5,918 bases of DNA from Candidatus Saccharicenans sp. (GTDB taxonomy: Bacteria; Acidobacteriota; Aminicenantia; Aminicenantales; Saccharicenantaceae). Positions 1-5,918 of the stretch are shown in pieces (position 1 is the first letter of the stretch; each line of letters opens with the position of its first letter). Where the stretch lies: positions 8,164-14,081 of the forward strand of contig JANLGB010000023.1 of the NCBI GenBank assembly GCA_024653405.1. Reading direction: 5' to 3'. The notes beneath the pieces are model-generated. The model did no database searches and was not told where the DNA came from. It saw only the letters and a list, made by a program, of their open reading frames with translations. The position numbers were made by a program, and so were the translations under genes.

Positions 1-2
1 AC

Positions 3-305
3 GTGGCCAGAATCCCGGATGAAGCCATTGTCTGTCGCTGCGAGCGGGTAACGGCCGGAGAAATCCGGAAGCTGATCTGGGAAGGAATCCGCGATATAAA
101 CGAAATCAAGACCATAACCAGAGCCGGGATGGGACCGTGCGGGGCCAAGACCTGCACTCCCCTGGTGCACCGGCTGTTCCGGGAGGAAGGTGTCCCTGAA
201 AGCGAAATCGTGGACCAGCCCAAGAGGCCACTGTTCATAGAAGTACCGCTTGGCCTGTTTGGCGGCCTGGAAACCAGAAAGGAGTCCCGACATGAGCCGC
301 GCTGA
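3..305 (+). CDS. BFD-like [2Fe-2S] protein, small subunit of an HcnABC/proline-dehydrogenase-type complex
   Basis: About 100 residues forming a single BFD-like [2Fe-2S] domain. Cysteines C11, C13, C46 and C51 give the pattern CxC-x32-C-x4-C. The segments CRCERVT (11-17) and RAGMGPCGAKTC (40-51) are typical of the ferredoxin-like domain attached to, or encoded next to, HcnB/SoxA-type oxidoreductase subunits. After about residue 70 a short tail reads RPLFIEVPLGLFGG, also familiar in this family. The likely role is electron relay between flavin subunits of an amine or imino-acid dehydrogenase; this is inferred from the family and from the flavoprotein that follows. The stop overlaps the next gene by 14 bases, which suggests one transcript and translational coupling. 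The start is uncertain: GTG at base 3 gives a plausible N-terminus, but the window edge hides any ribosome binding site, and the frame is open to base 1, so an upstream start cannot be excluded. Confidence 0.85.
   Translation: MARIPDEAIVCRCERVTAGEIRKLIWEGIRDINEIKTITRAGMGPCGAKTCTPLVHRLFREEGVPESEIVDQPKRPLFIEVPLGLFGGLETRKESRHEPR
278..284 (+). promoter_or_regulatory. Ribosome binding site AAAGGAG that sets the flavoprotein start
   Basis: AAAGGAG lies 7 bases before ATG 292, a near-ideal Shine-Dalgarno arrangement. It sits inside the end of the preceding ferredoxin-like gene. It supports ATG 292 over the longer in-frame start at 250, because a start at 292 places the dinucleotide-binding strand right at the N-terminus, as is usual in this family. 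Confidence 0.8.
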
Positions 306-1449
306 ATACGAGGTCATCATCATCGGGGCCGGCAGCGTCGGTACTCCCACCGCTCTGTTCCTGGCCCAGAAAGGATACCGGGTGCTGGTGCTGGATAGGA
401 ATCCCAGCCCCGGACAGAGTTCCAACAAAAGGGCCATTGGCGGGTTGAGAGCCACCCATTCCGACCCGGCCAAGATCAGGTTGGGCCTGCGCAGCCTGGA
501 AATTTTCTCCACCTGGAAAGAAACTTACGGTGATGAGATCGAGTGGCATCAGGGAGGTTATTGTTTCGTCGCCTACCGGGAGGAAGAAGAAAAAACCCTA
601 AAAGAAGTTCTGCCGCTACAGAAAAGACATGGACTGAAAATTGACTGGCTGGGGACAGAAGAGTTGAGAAAGTTGCTGCCCGACCTTAACCCGCGCGGCC
701 TGATCGGCGGAACCTTTTCCCCCGGGGACGGGCACGCCTCTCCCCTGCTGGCAGTGGAAGCTTTTTACCGCCAGGCCAGAAGGGCTGGAGCCGAATTCAG
801 GTTCAGAGAAAACGTCCGGGAGCTTATTATAGAAAATGGAGTAATCAAGGGAGTGGTGACCGACGTCGGGACCTACGGCGCCGGGATTGTCATCAACGCC
901 GCCGGCGCCTGGGCCGCTCAGGTGGCCAGGCTGGCCGGATTAGAAATTCCAGTCAACCCCGATTCTCACGAAGCCGCTGTGACCGAACCTGTCCAGAGAT
1001 TTTTCGAGCCGATGATTGTTGACATCAGGCCAGTCCAGGGTTCAGCCAATTATTATTTTTACCAGCACGCCACCGGTCAGATTATCTTTTGTATCACCCC
1101 CAGCCCGAGCCTCTGGGGATTTGACGAGCGGGAAACCAGCGATTTCCTGCCGATGGTCTCCCGCCGCATGATCGAGCTGATGCCCCGGTTGCAGAACATC
1201 CGGGTCCGCCGCACCTGGCGTGGACTCTATCCCATGACTCCAGATGGTTTTCCCATAGTCGGCTGGTCGCGAGAGGTCAAGGGTTTTCTGCTGGCAGTCG
1301 GGATGTGCGGTCAGGGCTTCATGCTCGGGCCGGGAGTGGCTGAGCTGCTGACCAGGTTGATTTCGGGCCAGACCGGACCGAACGATGAGGAAAGCCTATC
1401 CTATCTTTCACCTTACAGGAATTTTGTCAGCGAGGAAAAACTGAAATAA
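292..1449 (+). CDS. DAO-family FAD-dependent oxidoreductase (HcnC / sarcosine oxidase beta / proline dehydrogenase beta-like)
   Basis: 385 residues, a usual length for the D-amino-acid-oxidase fold family (PF01266). The N-terminal Rossmann motif GAGSVG (12-17) follows a short hydrophobic strand, and D35 in VLVLDRN is the acidic residue expected to hold the adenosine ribose. Other landmarks are SPGDGHASP (143-151), VINAAGAW (200-207), RGLYPMTPDGFPIVG (310-324) and VGMCGQGFMLGPG (336-348), the last being the C-terminal FAD-contact loop. By family it should oxidise a secondary amine or amino acid and pass electrons to partner subunits; the exact substrate is not evident. In monomeric sarcosine oxidase the cysteine that binds FAD covalently sits in a Cys-x-Tyr-x-x-(T/S)PD context; here the equivalent position appears to be G311, so FAD is probably non-covalent (inference from a remembered alignment). 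The start is ATG 292, 7 bases after AAAGGAG; the longer in-frame start at 250 adds 14 residues that fit the family poorly. The upstream neighbour is the [2Fe-2S] subunit. No signal peptide, so cytoplasmic or membrane-peripheral. Confidence 0.88.
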   Translation: MSRAEYEVIIIGAGSVGTPTALFLAQKGYRVLVLDRNPSPGQSSNKRAIGGLRATHSDPAKIRLGLRSLEIFSTWKETYGDEIEWHQGGYCFVAYREEEEKTLKEVLPLQKRHGLKIDWLGTEELRKLLPDLNPRGLIGGTFSPGDGHASPLLAVEAFYRQARRAGAEFRFRENVRELIIENGVIKGVVTDVGTYGAGIVINAAGAWAAQVARLAGLEIPVNPDSHEAAVTEPVQRFFEPMIVDIRPVQGSANYYFYQHATGQIIFCITPSPSLWGFDERETSDFLPMVSRRMIELMPRLQNIRVRRTWRGLYPMTPDGFPIVGWSREVKGFLLAVGMCGQGFMLGPGVAELLTRLISGQTGPNDEESLSYLSPYRNFVSEEKLK

Positions 1450-1459
1450 AACGGCCTTT

Positions 1460-2218
1460 TTATCTAAGGAGCAGTTGCTGGCCTTCTGCTTCCACCACCC
1501 TGACCGGATAATCAAAAAGACTGGCCAGAAGGTCACTCCGGAAAACTGACTCGGTCTGGCCGGCGGCCAGTACCCGGCCATTTTTAATCATCACCAGGAA
1601 ATCGGCCACCCTGGGAACAAGGTCCAGGCTGTGCAGAGAGGTGATGATGGTTTTTCCCCTGTCGGTGGCCAGCTTTTTCAGCAGGTTTATGATTTCCATT
1701 TCATGTTTGAGGTCCAGGAAGGTAGTCGGCTCATCCAGCAAAATAAGGCTGGAATCCTGGGTCAAGGCTCTGGCAATAAGGACGATTCTTCTCTCTCCGC
1801 TGCTCAACTCATGGCATTTCCGACTGGCCAGGGCTTCCAGGCCCAGGTAGGCTATGACCTCTTCTGTCTTTTGGTAATCGGTCCGCGACGGGGCAGAAAA
1901 GATACTTAAATAGCCACTCCGGCCCATCAGGATAAAATCAAAAACGCGAAAATTGAGGGCAGCTGTCTGTTCCTGGGGAACATAGCTGACCAGGGCCGCT
2001 CTCTCGCTCCCTTTAACGGTTGACAGATCCCGGCCATCGATAAAGACTGACCCGGGCGATAATCGAATCAGTCCAGCCAGTGACCTCAGCAGGGTTGATT
2101 TGCCGGCGCCATTCGGGCCGATGATGACCGAAACCTGTTTTGGCCAGAATTGCAGATTTTCGACCCGGAGTTGAAAGTCTTGGTAGCTAACTTCGAGCTT
2201 GATAATCCTAATCTGCAC
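1460..2218 (-). CDS. ABC transporter ATP-binding protein, FecE/BtuD type
   Basis: 252 residues, the normal size for the ATPase of an iron-complex/cobalamin importer. It shows an A-loop tyrosine (Y12), Walker A GPNGAGKST (34-42), Q-loop Q82 in VPQEQ, signature ELSSGERR (137-144), Walker B LILLDE (158-163), a D-loop with TTFLDLKH typical of the FecE group, and the switch histidine H196 in SLHSLD. It should form a cytoplasmic dimer that powers the permease encoded just upstream. The signature reads LSSGE rather than LSGGQ; the catalytic set is otherwise complete, so the protein should be active. The start is GTG, two bases after the permease TAA, with GGAG six bases before it; tight spacing implies coupled translation. 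It is the last gene of the minus-strand run and converges on the flavoprotein gene with a 10-base gap. Confidence 0.93.
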   Translation of the reverse strand: MQIRIIKLEVSYQDFQLRVENLQFWPKQVSVIIGPNGAGKSTLLRSLAGLIRLSPGSVFIDGRDLSTVKGSERAALVSYVPQEQTAALNFRVFDFILMGRSGYLSIFSAPSRTDYQKTEEVIAYLGLEALASRKCHELSSGERRIVLIARALTQDSSLILLDEPTTFLDLKHEMEIINLLKKLATDRGKTIITSLHSLDLVPRVADFLVMIKNGRVLAAGQTESVFRSDLLASLFDYPVRVVEAEGQQLLLR

Positions 2219-2220
2219 CC

Positions 2221-3246
2221 TTAACTCCAGCTAGCCCGGGATTTCTTTATCAGGTAAAGGAAAAAGGGAATTCCCACCAGGTTGGTCAGAATCCCTACCG
2301 GGAATTCGTAAGGCGAAAAAATCCGGATGAGGCTATCAGCCAGCAACATCAGACTGGCCCCAAAGCCGGCCGAGAGCGGCAGCACCAGACGATTATCTGA
2401 GCCCACCAGACCTCTGACGGCATGGGGCACTATCAACCCGACCCAGCCAATGATTCCAGCGATGGCTACCACCGCGGAAGTGATAAGGGTAGTCAGGCAG
2501 ATTATCAGAATTCTTTCTCTCTTGACCGCCAGGCCCAGAGAACGGGCCTCGTCATCGCTCAGGCTCAGAGCATTGAGGCGCCAACCCAGATTAAGCAGAA
2601 AGCCTAGTCCGGCAATGATCAGAGGGGCCGACCACAGCAGGTCGGACCAGGTGGCCTGGGAAAAACTTCCCAGCAACCAGAAAAAAAGAGATTGCAGGGC
2701 ATAGGGGCTGGCCACGAATTCAATGGCCGAAAGCAGGGCCTGGAAAAGGGCAGAAACTATGATTCCGGTCAGCAGGACGGCGAACATGGTATTCCTGGCG
2801 CCTTCGGAAATCAGCAGTACCAGGACCACCGCCAGAAGCCCGCAGGCAAAAGCCAGAAGCTGCGGCGGAAAAGTTCGGCTCAGGAGAACCAGCGAGGCGG
2901 CTGCCCCGAAGCCGGCGCCGAAGGAAACTCCCAGTATGTATTCATTGACCAGGGGATTGCGGAACAGCGACTGCAGGGAAGCTCCGGAGACAGAAAAGGC
3001 AGCCCCGGCCAGCAGGGCCAGGATCAGCCGGGGTAGCCGGATGTTAAGAACGATATTGGCTTCCGGGCTGGACAATAAATCCGGCTTAAGGCCGGCCACT
3101 TTAGCCAGGATTATTTTCAGGACCTCTTTCAGGGAAATGGCATAGGTGCCGAAACTCAGCGATAACACCAGCAAGAGCAACGGAAGAAAAACAGTGCCGA
3201 CAATCAGCAGTCTCCGGTTAGGGCCTTTCCTTATTGAACCAATCAT
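2221..3246 (-). CDS. FecCD-family ABC importer permease (iron-complex/cobalamin type)
   Basis: 341 residues, strongly hydrophobic, matching the usual 330-350 residues and about ten membrane helices of BtuC/FecCD permeases. The first helix spans roughly 13-33. Family landmarks are NIRLPR (68-73), SGASLQSLFRNPL (87-99) leading into EYILGVSFGAGFGA, then GIIGWVGLIVPHAVR (264-278), the cytoplasmic region that contacts the ATPase, and EFPVG (314-318) near the C-terminus. It forms the inner-membrane channel as a homodimer with the ATPase encoded downstream and receives ligand from the binding protein encoded upstream. The ATG lies inside the binding-protein gene (29-base overlap) with no good Shine-Dalgarno in front of it, so initiation probably depends on ribosomes finishing the upstream gene. 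Substrate class only: iron chelate, heme, cobalamin or related; the permease does not distinguish them. Confidence 0.93.
   Translation of the reverse strand: MIGSIRKGPNRRLLIVGTVFLPLLLLVLSLSFGTYAISLKEVLKIILAKVAGLKPDLLSSPEANIVLNIRLPRLILALLAGAAFSVSGASLQSLFRNPLVNEYILGVSFGAGFGAAASLVLLSRTFPPQLLAFACGLLAVVLVLLISEGARNTMFAVLLTGIIVSALFQALLSAIEFVASPYALQSLFFWLLGSFSQATWSDLLWSAPLIIAGLGFLLNLGWRLNALSLSDDEARSLGLAVKRERILIICLTTLITSAVVAIAGIIGWVGLIVPHAVRGLVGSDNRLVLPLSAGFGASLMLLADSLIRIFSPYEFPVGILTNLVGIPFFLYLIKKSRASWS
2225..2228 (-). promoter_or_regulatory. Ribosome binding site GGAG for the ABC ATPase GTG start
   Basis: On the minus strand the permease ends ...TGGAGTTAAGG followed by GTG. GGAG is six bases before the GTG and overlaps the last permease codons, so it supports this non-ATG start and points to translational coupling with the permease. 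Confidence 0.65.
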
Positions 3247-4294
3247 AAGCTTTTATTTTAGCACAGAGCTGGCTGAATAAACCGGGCTGGCCATAAAAAA
3301 AAGCGAAGATGTCATCACCGGTTTTTATCGGCTCGGACCAGATTTCTGCCCCTGGATTAAAAAGGTCAGAGAGATAAAGTCCTTCCACCAGCACCAGGGC
3401 CGGATCCCACCAGTACCAGAAACCGAAGGTGTAATAAACTTTCCTCTCCCTGACGGCTTTAATGGTCTGAAGCCTCTCATCAGAGAGGATAACTTCCGGG
3501 GTTAACAACCTTTCTTCTGGCAGGTAATTCCCGTGGACCAGGATAATATCAGGATCTAAGGCCAGCAAGGCTTCAATGTTCAGGACTGCCGTATCTGAAC
3601 CTTCATGGATAGTCCGGAAACGGCCGGCCAGGTTATAACCTCCAGCCAGTTCCACTGGCTCGTAGCTAACCGGAGTCCGCAACAGCGAACCCCAGAAGCT
3701 AAGATAGACCCGAGGCCTTTCGCTCTTTAACCGCCCGCCTGTTTTTTGCCGGAGGAATTCAATCCAGGAAAGCATATAATTCTTTATTTCCTGTCCTCTA
3801 GTTTCACTGGCTGTAATCCTGGACAGGATTTGAATTTCCTCCAGTAGTCGCTCCAGGTGACCGTTTGAACTCAGGCTGACCACCGGGCAATTAAGCTTAC
3901 GGCTGAGGTTACGGGACAGGTTCAATTCCGAGGGTGAAACCAGCACCAGGTCTGGTCGCAACCCCAGGATACGTTCGACATTGGCGTCTTCTCCGCTCAC
4001 GGAAACCACCGGTAGATTAACCACCTCGGGGAAGATTATTTTCATTAAGTGGTCATAGCGGGCTGGAAACCGGTCAACTGCTACCACCCGGTCTTTCTGC
4101 TCCAGGGCCACCAGAATCCGCAGCAGTTCCGGCTGCAAGCAGACTATTCTTTCCACCCGGGCCGGGATTTTAACCTGTCTCCCGAGGCTGTCCTTAATGG
4201 CCACCTGGCCCCTGGCTGGAAGTAATCCGCTGGACAGGGTCAAAAAAAACACAGCCAGCCAAAGAACAAATATTCTTTTATATTTTGGTCTCAT
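3218..4294 (-). CDS. Periplasmic solute-binding protein of an iron-complex/cobalamin ABC importer
   Basis: 358 residues. The N-terminus has a basic stretch (RPKYKR), a hydrophobic core (about 8-25) and a likely signal peptidase I site at A27-R-G29|Q30. There is no lipobox cysteine, so the protein should be soluble in the periplasm. The rest fits the type III periplasmic-binding fold (PF01497): an entry strand IKDSLGRQVKIPARVERIV (33-51), E56 in LQPELL at the place where BtuF-type proteins carry a glutamate that docks on permease arginines, LGLRPDLVLVS (110-120), ELAGGYNLAGRF, and LLALDPDIILVHG. Near the C-terminus the run FGFWYWWD (290-297) is unusually aromatic and may line the ligand cleft. 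The gene overlaps the permease gene by 29 bases. The ligand is not deducible; an iron-siderophore, heme or corrinoid is likely by family. The ATG is preceded by only weak ribosome binding signals (GAGAG 8 bases away, GAGG very close). Confidence 0.88.
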   Translation of the reverse strand: MRPKYKRIFVLWLAVFFLTLSSGLLPARGQVAIKDSLGRQVKIPARVERIVCLQPELLRILVALEQKDRVVAVDRFPARYDHLMKIIFPEVVNLPVVSVSGEDANVERILGLRPDLVLVSPSELNLSRNLSRKLNCPVVSLSSNGHLERLLEEIQILSRITASETRGQEIKNYMLSWIEFLRQKTGGRLKSERPRVYLSFWGSLLRTPVSYEPVELAGGYNLAGRFRTIHEGSDTAVLNIEALLALDPDIILVHGNYLPEERLLTPEVILSDERLQTIKAVRERKVYYTFGFWYWWDPALVLVEGLYLSDLFNPGAEIWSEPIKTGDDIFAFFYGQPGLFSQLCAKIKAYDWFNKERP

Positions 4295-4375
4295 GTCCTC
4301 AACTCTCTTTCAGCTACAAATCCTGGTTTGGTCTTTGGCTTTCTCTTAAAATTAAACTGGCTAAGATTTAATAAA
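4295..4375 (-). promoter_or_regulatory. AT-rich gap upstream of the importer cassette; possible promoter
   Basis: This 81-base spacer between the hexosaminidase stop and the binding-protein ATG is about 35% GC, clearly lower than the flanking genes. Its hexosaminidase-proximal half holds TTTATTAAATC and TTTAATTTTAAG (minus-strand sense), which could supply promoter elements, but no well-spaced -35/-10 pair stands out. I see no Fur-box-like palindrome, no cobalamin riboswitch and no terminator hairpin. It may be either a weak internal promoter region or a plain intra-operon spacer. Confidence 0.25.
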
Positions 4376-5918
4376 CTAATTAATGTTTTTTCCCAGCCTT
4401 CCCAGCAACAGCTCTACCGCCGGGGTAATGGCCAGCTGGCACTCGGCCCGGGGGTTTTTCAACTCCTCCAGGAGTTCTTTCTTGCCGGTTAGCCATTCTA
4501 CTCCCGGATTTTCTCCCTTCTGAATAAAGAGCAAAATTTCCTGGCCCAGGGCAGACAGCTCTGCCAGGTTTTGGGCCAGCGGCCCGATTTCGTTAAGGAT
4601 AGGATACCTTGCGGCCAGAGCTTTGGTCTGGGCGGCAACACCCCGCCACTTTACGAAATAATCCATGACCAGCGCTGTCTGGTCCCACTTGCCGGCTCGA
4701 AGGAAGACTTCCACCAGGTTGCGGAAATCCCTGGCTTCCATCGATTCCGGAAAACAGCAATCGACAAAGCGGGTCAAAGGGGCCAGCGAGGTGTAACGGC
4801 GCCCCTGGCTGTGCCGGGCGTAACCTTTAACCGGTTCAGCAATTTCCGCCAGCGCCTGAAGGGCTCTTTCTTCCTCGGGACGGAACGGGACAGCCCCGGC
4901 CAGTCGCCTGAGCATCATCGGCTGGTTCTTCAGGTGCTGGACCCCGTTTTCTTCCAGCTGCCGGCTTATTATTTTCAGCCTTCGGTAGAGGTCGTTGACA
5001 TCTCTAATTTCAGCTGGAGACCACAGCCTTTCAGCAATAGCTGCCGTCCGGGGCCAGATCCTGGAATCCACCGTTTCGGCCGTCACCAGCTCGGCCCACA
5101 TGGTAGCTTCCCCGCCGAGAATAAGTTTTTTCTCGGCTTCTGACAGCGGTGCCTCGGGCGGTATCGGGTCGTTGAGGTAATGCCTTTCGGCCGTTTCGCA
5201 GAGGTCGATGTAATAACCATTTGATAAAATTCCCTGATAGCCCCGCCGGGCTCCGTCGACCAGGGCCTGGGTGCCCCGCCAGGACTGGATAACAATATCC
5301 CTGGGTAACCCTGGCTGGAAAATTTCATCCCAGCCTACCATTTTTTTATTATAGCGGGTCAGGATTTTCAGGATTTCTTTATTGAAGTAAGCCTGGAGCG
5401 CCTGGTTGTCGGGCAGCCGGTGTTTTTTCATAAAAGCTTGAATCTGGGGGTTTTTCTTCCAGTCCACAGCTTCCACCTCGTCTCCGCCAATGTGAATATA
5501 CGGATCAGGAAAAAGGGCCGACATTTCTCGGAAAAAGGCGTTAAAGAACCTGTAAGTGGCCGGGTTGGCCGGATTGAAGACCGGATGGAAAACCCCGAAT
5601 CCCCTTTCGATCCGATATGGACCGGGAGCACTGGCATACTCCGGATAGCCCACAAACCAGCTGGTGGAATGGCCCGGAATGTCGAATTCAGGCATGACTC
5701 TAATGCCCAGGTCTGAAGCCAGTCCGATGACCTCCTTTATCTGTTCCTGGGTGTAGTAAAAACCGTCTGAACCAAGCTGATGCAACCGGGGAAAGGTTTT
5801 ACTTTCCACCCTGAATCCCTGGTCTTCGCTCAGATGCCAGTGGAGAACGTTCAGTTTAACCGCAGCCATGGCCAAAAGGTTCCTCTTGATCACCTCCAGA
5901 GGAAGGAAGTGACGGCAG
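4376..5918 (-). CDS. GH20 beta-N-acetylhexosaminidase, 5' end cut by the window edge
   Basis: 513 visible residues of a glycoside hydrolase family 20 enzyme, which removes terminal beta-linked GlcNAc/GalNAc from glycans or chitin fragments by substrate-assisted catalysis. Numbering visible residues from the edge (C1), the fragment opens with CRHFLPLEVIKRN, the standard start of the catalytic barrel, so the GTG at 5891-5893 is an internal Val codon, not the start. Motifs: LNVLHWHLSEDQGFR (22-36), MPEFDIPGHS (75-84), HIGGDE (142-147) with the catalytic Asp146-Glu147 pair, VGWDE (194-198), QSWRG (211-215), GGEATMWAE (268-276) and RTAAIAERLWS (290-300), which supply active-site tryptophans. After about residue 340 a mostly helical C-terminal region of about 173 residues follows (PVKGYARHS, SLAPLTRFVD). 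The N-terminal GH20b domain and any signal peptide lie beyond the edge; family relatives are usually exported. It ends 81 bases before the importer cassette on the same strand. Confidence 0.93.
   Translation of the reverse strand, partial: CRHFLPLEVIKRNLLAMAAVKLNVLHWHLSEDQGFRVESKTFPRLHQLGSDGFYYTQEQIKEVIGLASDLGIRVMPEFDIPGHSTSWFVGYPEYASAPGPYRIERGFGVFHPVFNPANPATYRFFNAFFREMSALFPDPYIHIGGDEVEAVDWKKNPQIQAFMKKHRLPDNQALQAYFNKEILKILTRYNKKMVGWDEIFQPGLPRDIVIQSWRGTQALVDGARRGYQGILSNGYYIDLCETAERHYLNDPIPPEAPLSEAEKKLILGGEATMWAELVTAETVDSRIWPRTAAIAERLWSPAEIRDVNDLYRRLKIISRQLEENGVQHLKNQPMMLRRLAGAVPFRPEEERALQALAEIAEPVKGYARHSQGRRYTSLAPLTRFVDCCFPESMEARDFRNLVEVFLRAGKWDQTALVMDYFVKWRGVAAQTKALAARYPILNEIGPLAQNLAELSALGQEILLFIQKGENPGVEWLTGKKELLEELKNPRAECQLAITPAVELLLGRLGKNIN

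Noticed and set aside
235..549. 104-codon minus-strand open frame across the ferredoxin/flavoprotein junction
   Set aside because: It is antisense to two recognisable genes, and its translation shows no domain.
1556..1570. Perfect inverted repeat CTGGCC-GGC-GGCCAG
   Set aside because: It lies inside the ATPase coding sequence, has no T-run after it on either strand, and is explained by Leu-Ala-Ala-Gly-Gln codons in a GC-rich context.
2692..3145. Two plus-strand open frames (114 and 140 codons) opposite the permease gene
   Set aside because: They are antisense shadows of a permease with clear family motifs; their low-complexity, Gln/Arg/Ser-rich translations are typical of such shadows.
3644..3660. 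Perfect inverted repeat AGCCAGT-TCC-ACTGGCT
   Set aside because: It is within the conserved Pro-Val-Glu-Leu-Ala-Gly part of the binding protein. Seven-base arms in a gene of this composition are not rare, and no regulatory context is visible.
4295..4375. Cobalamin riboswitch or Fur box before the importer cassette
   Set aside because: The spacer is too short for a full cobalamin riboswitch, shows no B12-box-like motif, and has no GATAAT-type palindrome expected of a Fur site.
4571..5143. 190-codon open frame on the plus strand opposite the hexosaminidase gene
   Set aside because: It lies wholly antisense to strongly conserved GH20 sequence. Its translation resembles no protein family and it has no ribosome binding site or neighbour support.
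1..5918. CRISPR array, tRNA/rRNA gene, insertion sequence or prophage remnant
   Set aside because: No spaced direct repeats, cloverleaf-like or rRNA-like sequence, transposase or terminal inverted repeats were seen; nearly every base is within recognisable metabolic or transport genes.

Overview
This window looks like ordinary chromosomal sequence of a Gram-negative, heterotrophic bacterium of moderate GC content. The solute-binding protein has a cleavable type I signal peptide and no lipobox cysteine, which argues for a true periplasm. The mix of a GH20 hexosaminidase, an iron-complex/cobalamin-type importer and an HcnABC/proline-dehydrogenase-like flavoenzyme would suit an amino-acid- and glycan-degrading lineage such as Acidobacteriota or Aminicenantes. 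That placement is a low-confidence guess; nothing here fixes the taxon.

Left block, plus strand, 1-1449. A small BFD-type [2Fe-2S] protein overlaps by 14 bases a DAO-family FAD oxidoreductase of 385 residues. They look like the ferredoxin-like and catalytic (beta) subunits of a multi-subunit amine or imino-acid dehydrogenase. The expected partner, an HcnB-like NAD(P)/FAD subunit, would lie to the left, outside the window. The substrate (proline, hydroxyproline, sarcosine or another secondary amine) cannot be read from the sequence.

Right block, minus strand, 5918 down to 1460. In transcription order it holds a GH20 beta-N-acetylhexosaminidase whose 5' end is cut by the window edge, an 81-base AT-rich gap (about 35% GC), a periplasmic binding protein, a FecCD-family permease that overlaps it by 29 bases, and an ABC ATPase that starts 2 bases after the permease stop. 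The last three form a complete type II importer cassette (binding protein, permease, ATPase) for an iron chelate, heme, cobalamin or similar ligand. No outer-membrane receptor is visible.

The two blocks converge and are only 10 bases apart, with no convincing hairpin terminator. No RNA gene, mobile element, CRISPR array, attachment site or riboswitch was recognised, and no stretch of 300 bases lacks a gene. I found no clearly undescribed system. The points most worth a second look are the substrate of the flavoenzyme complex, the ligand of the importer (its binding protein carries an unusual Trp/Phe/Tyr cluster), and whether the hexosaminidase and importer are co-transcribed.
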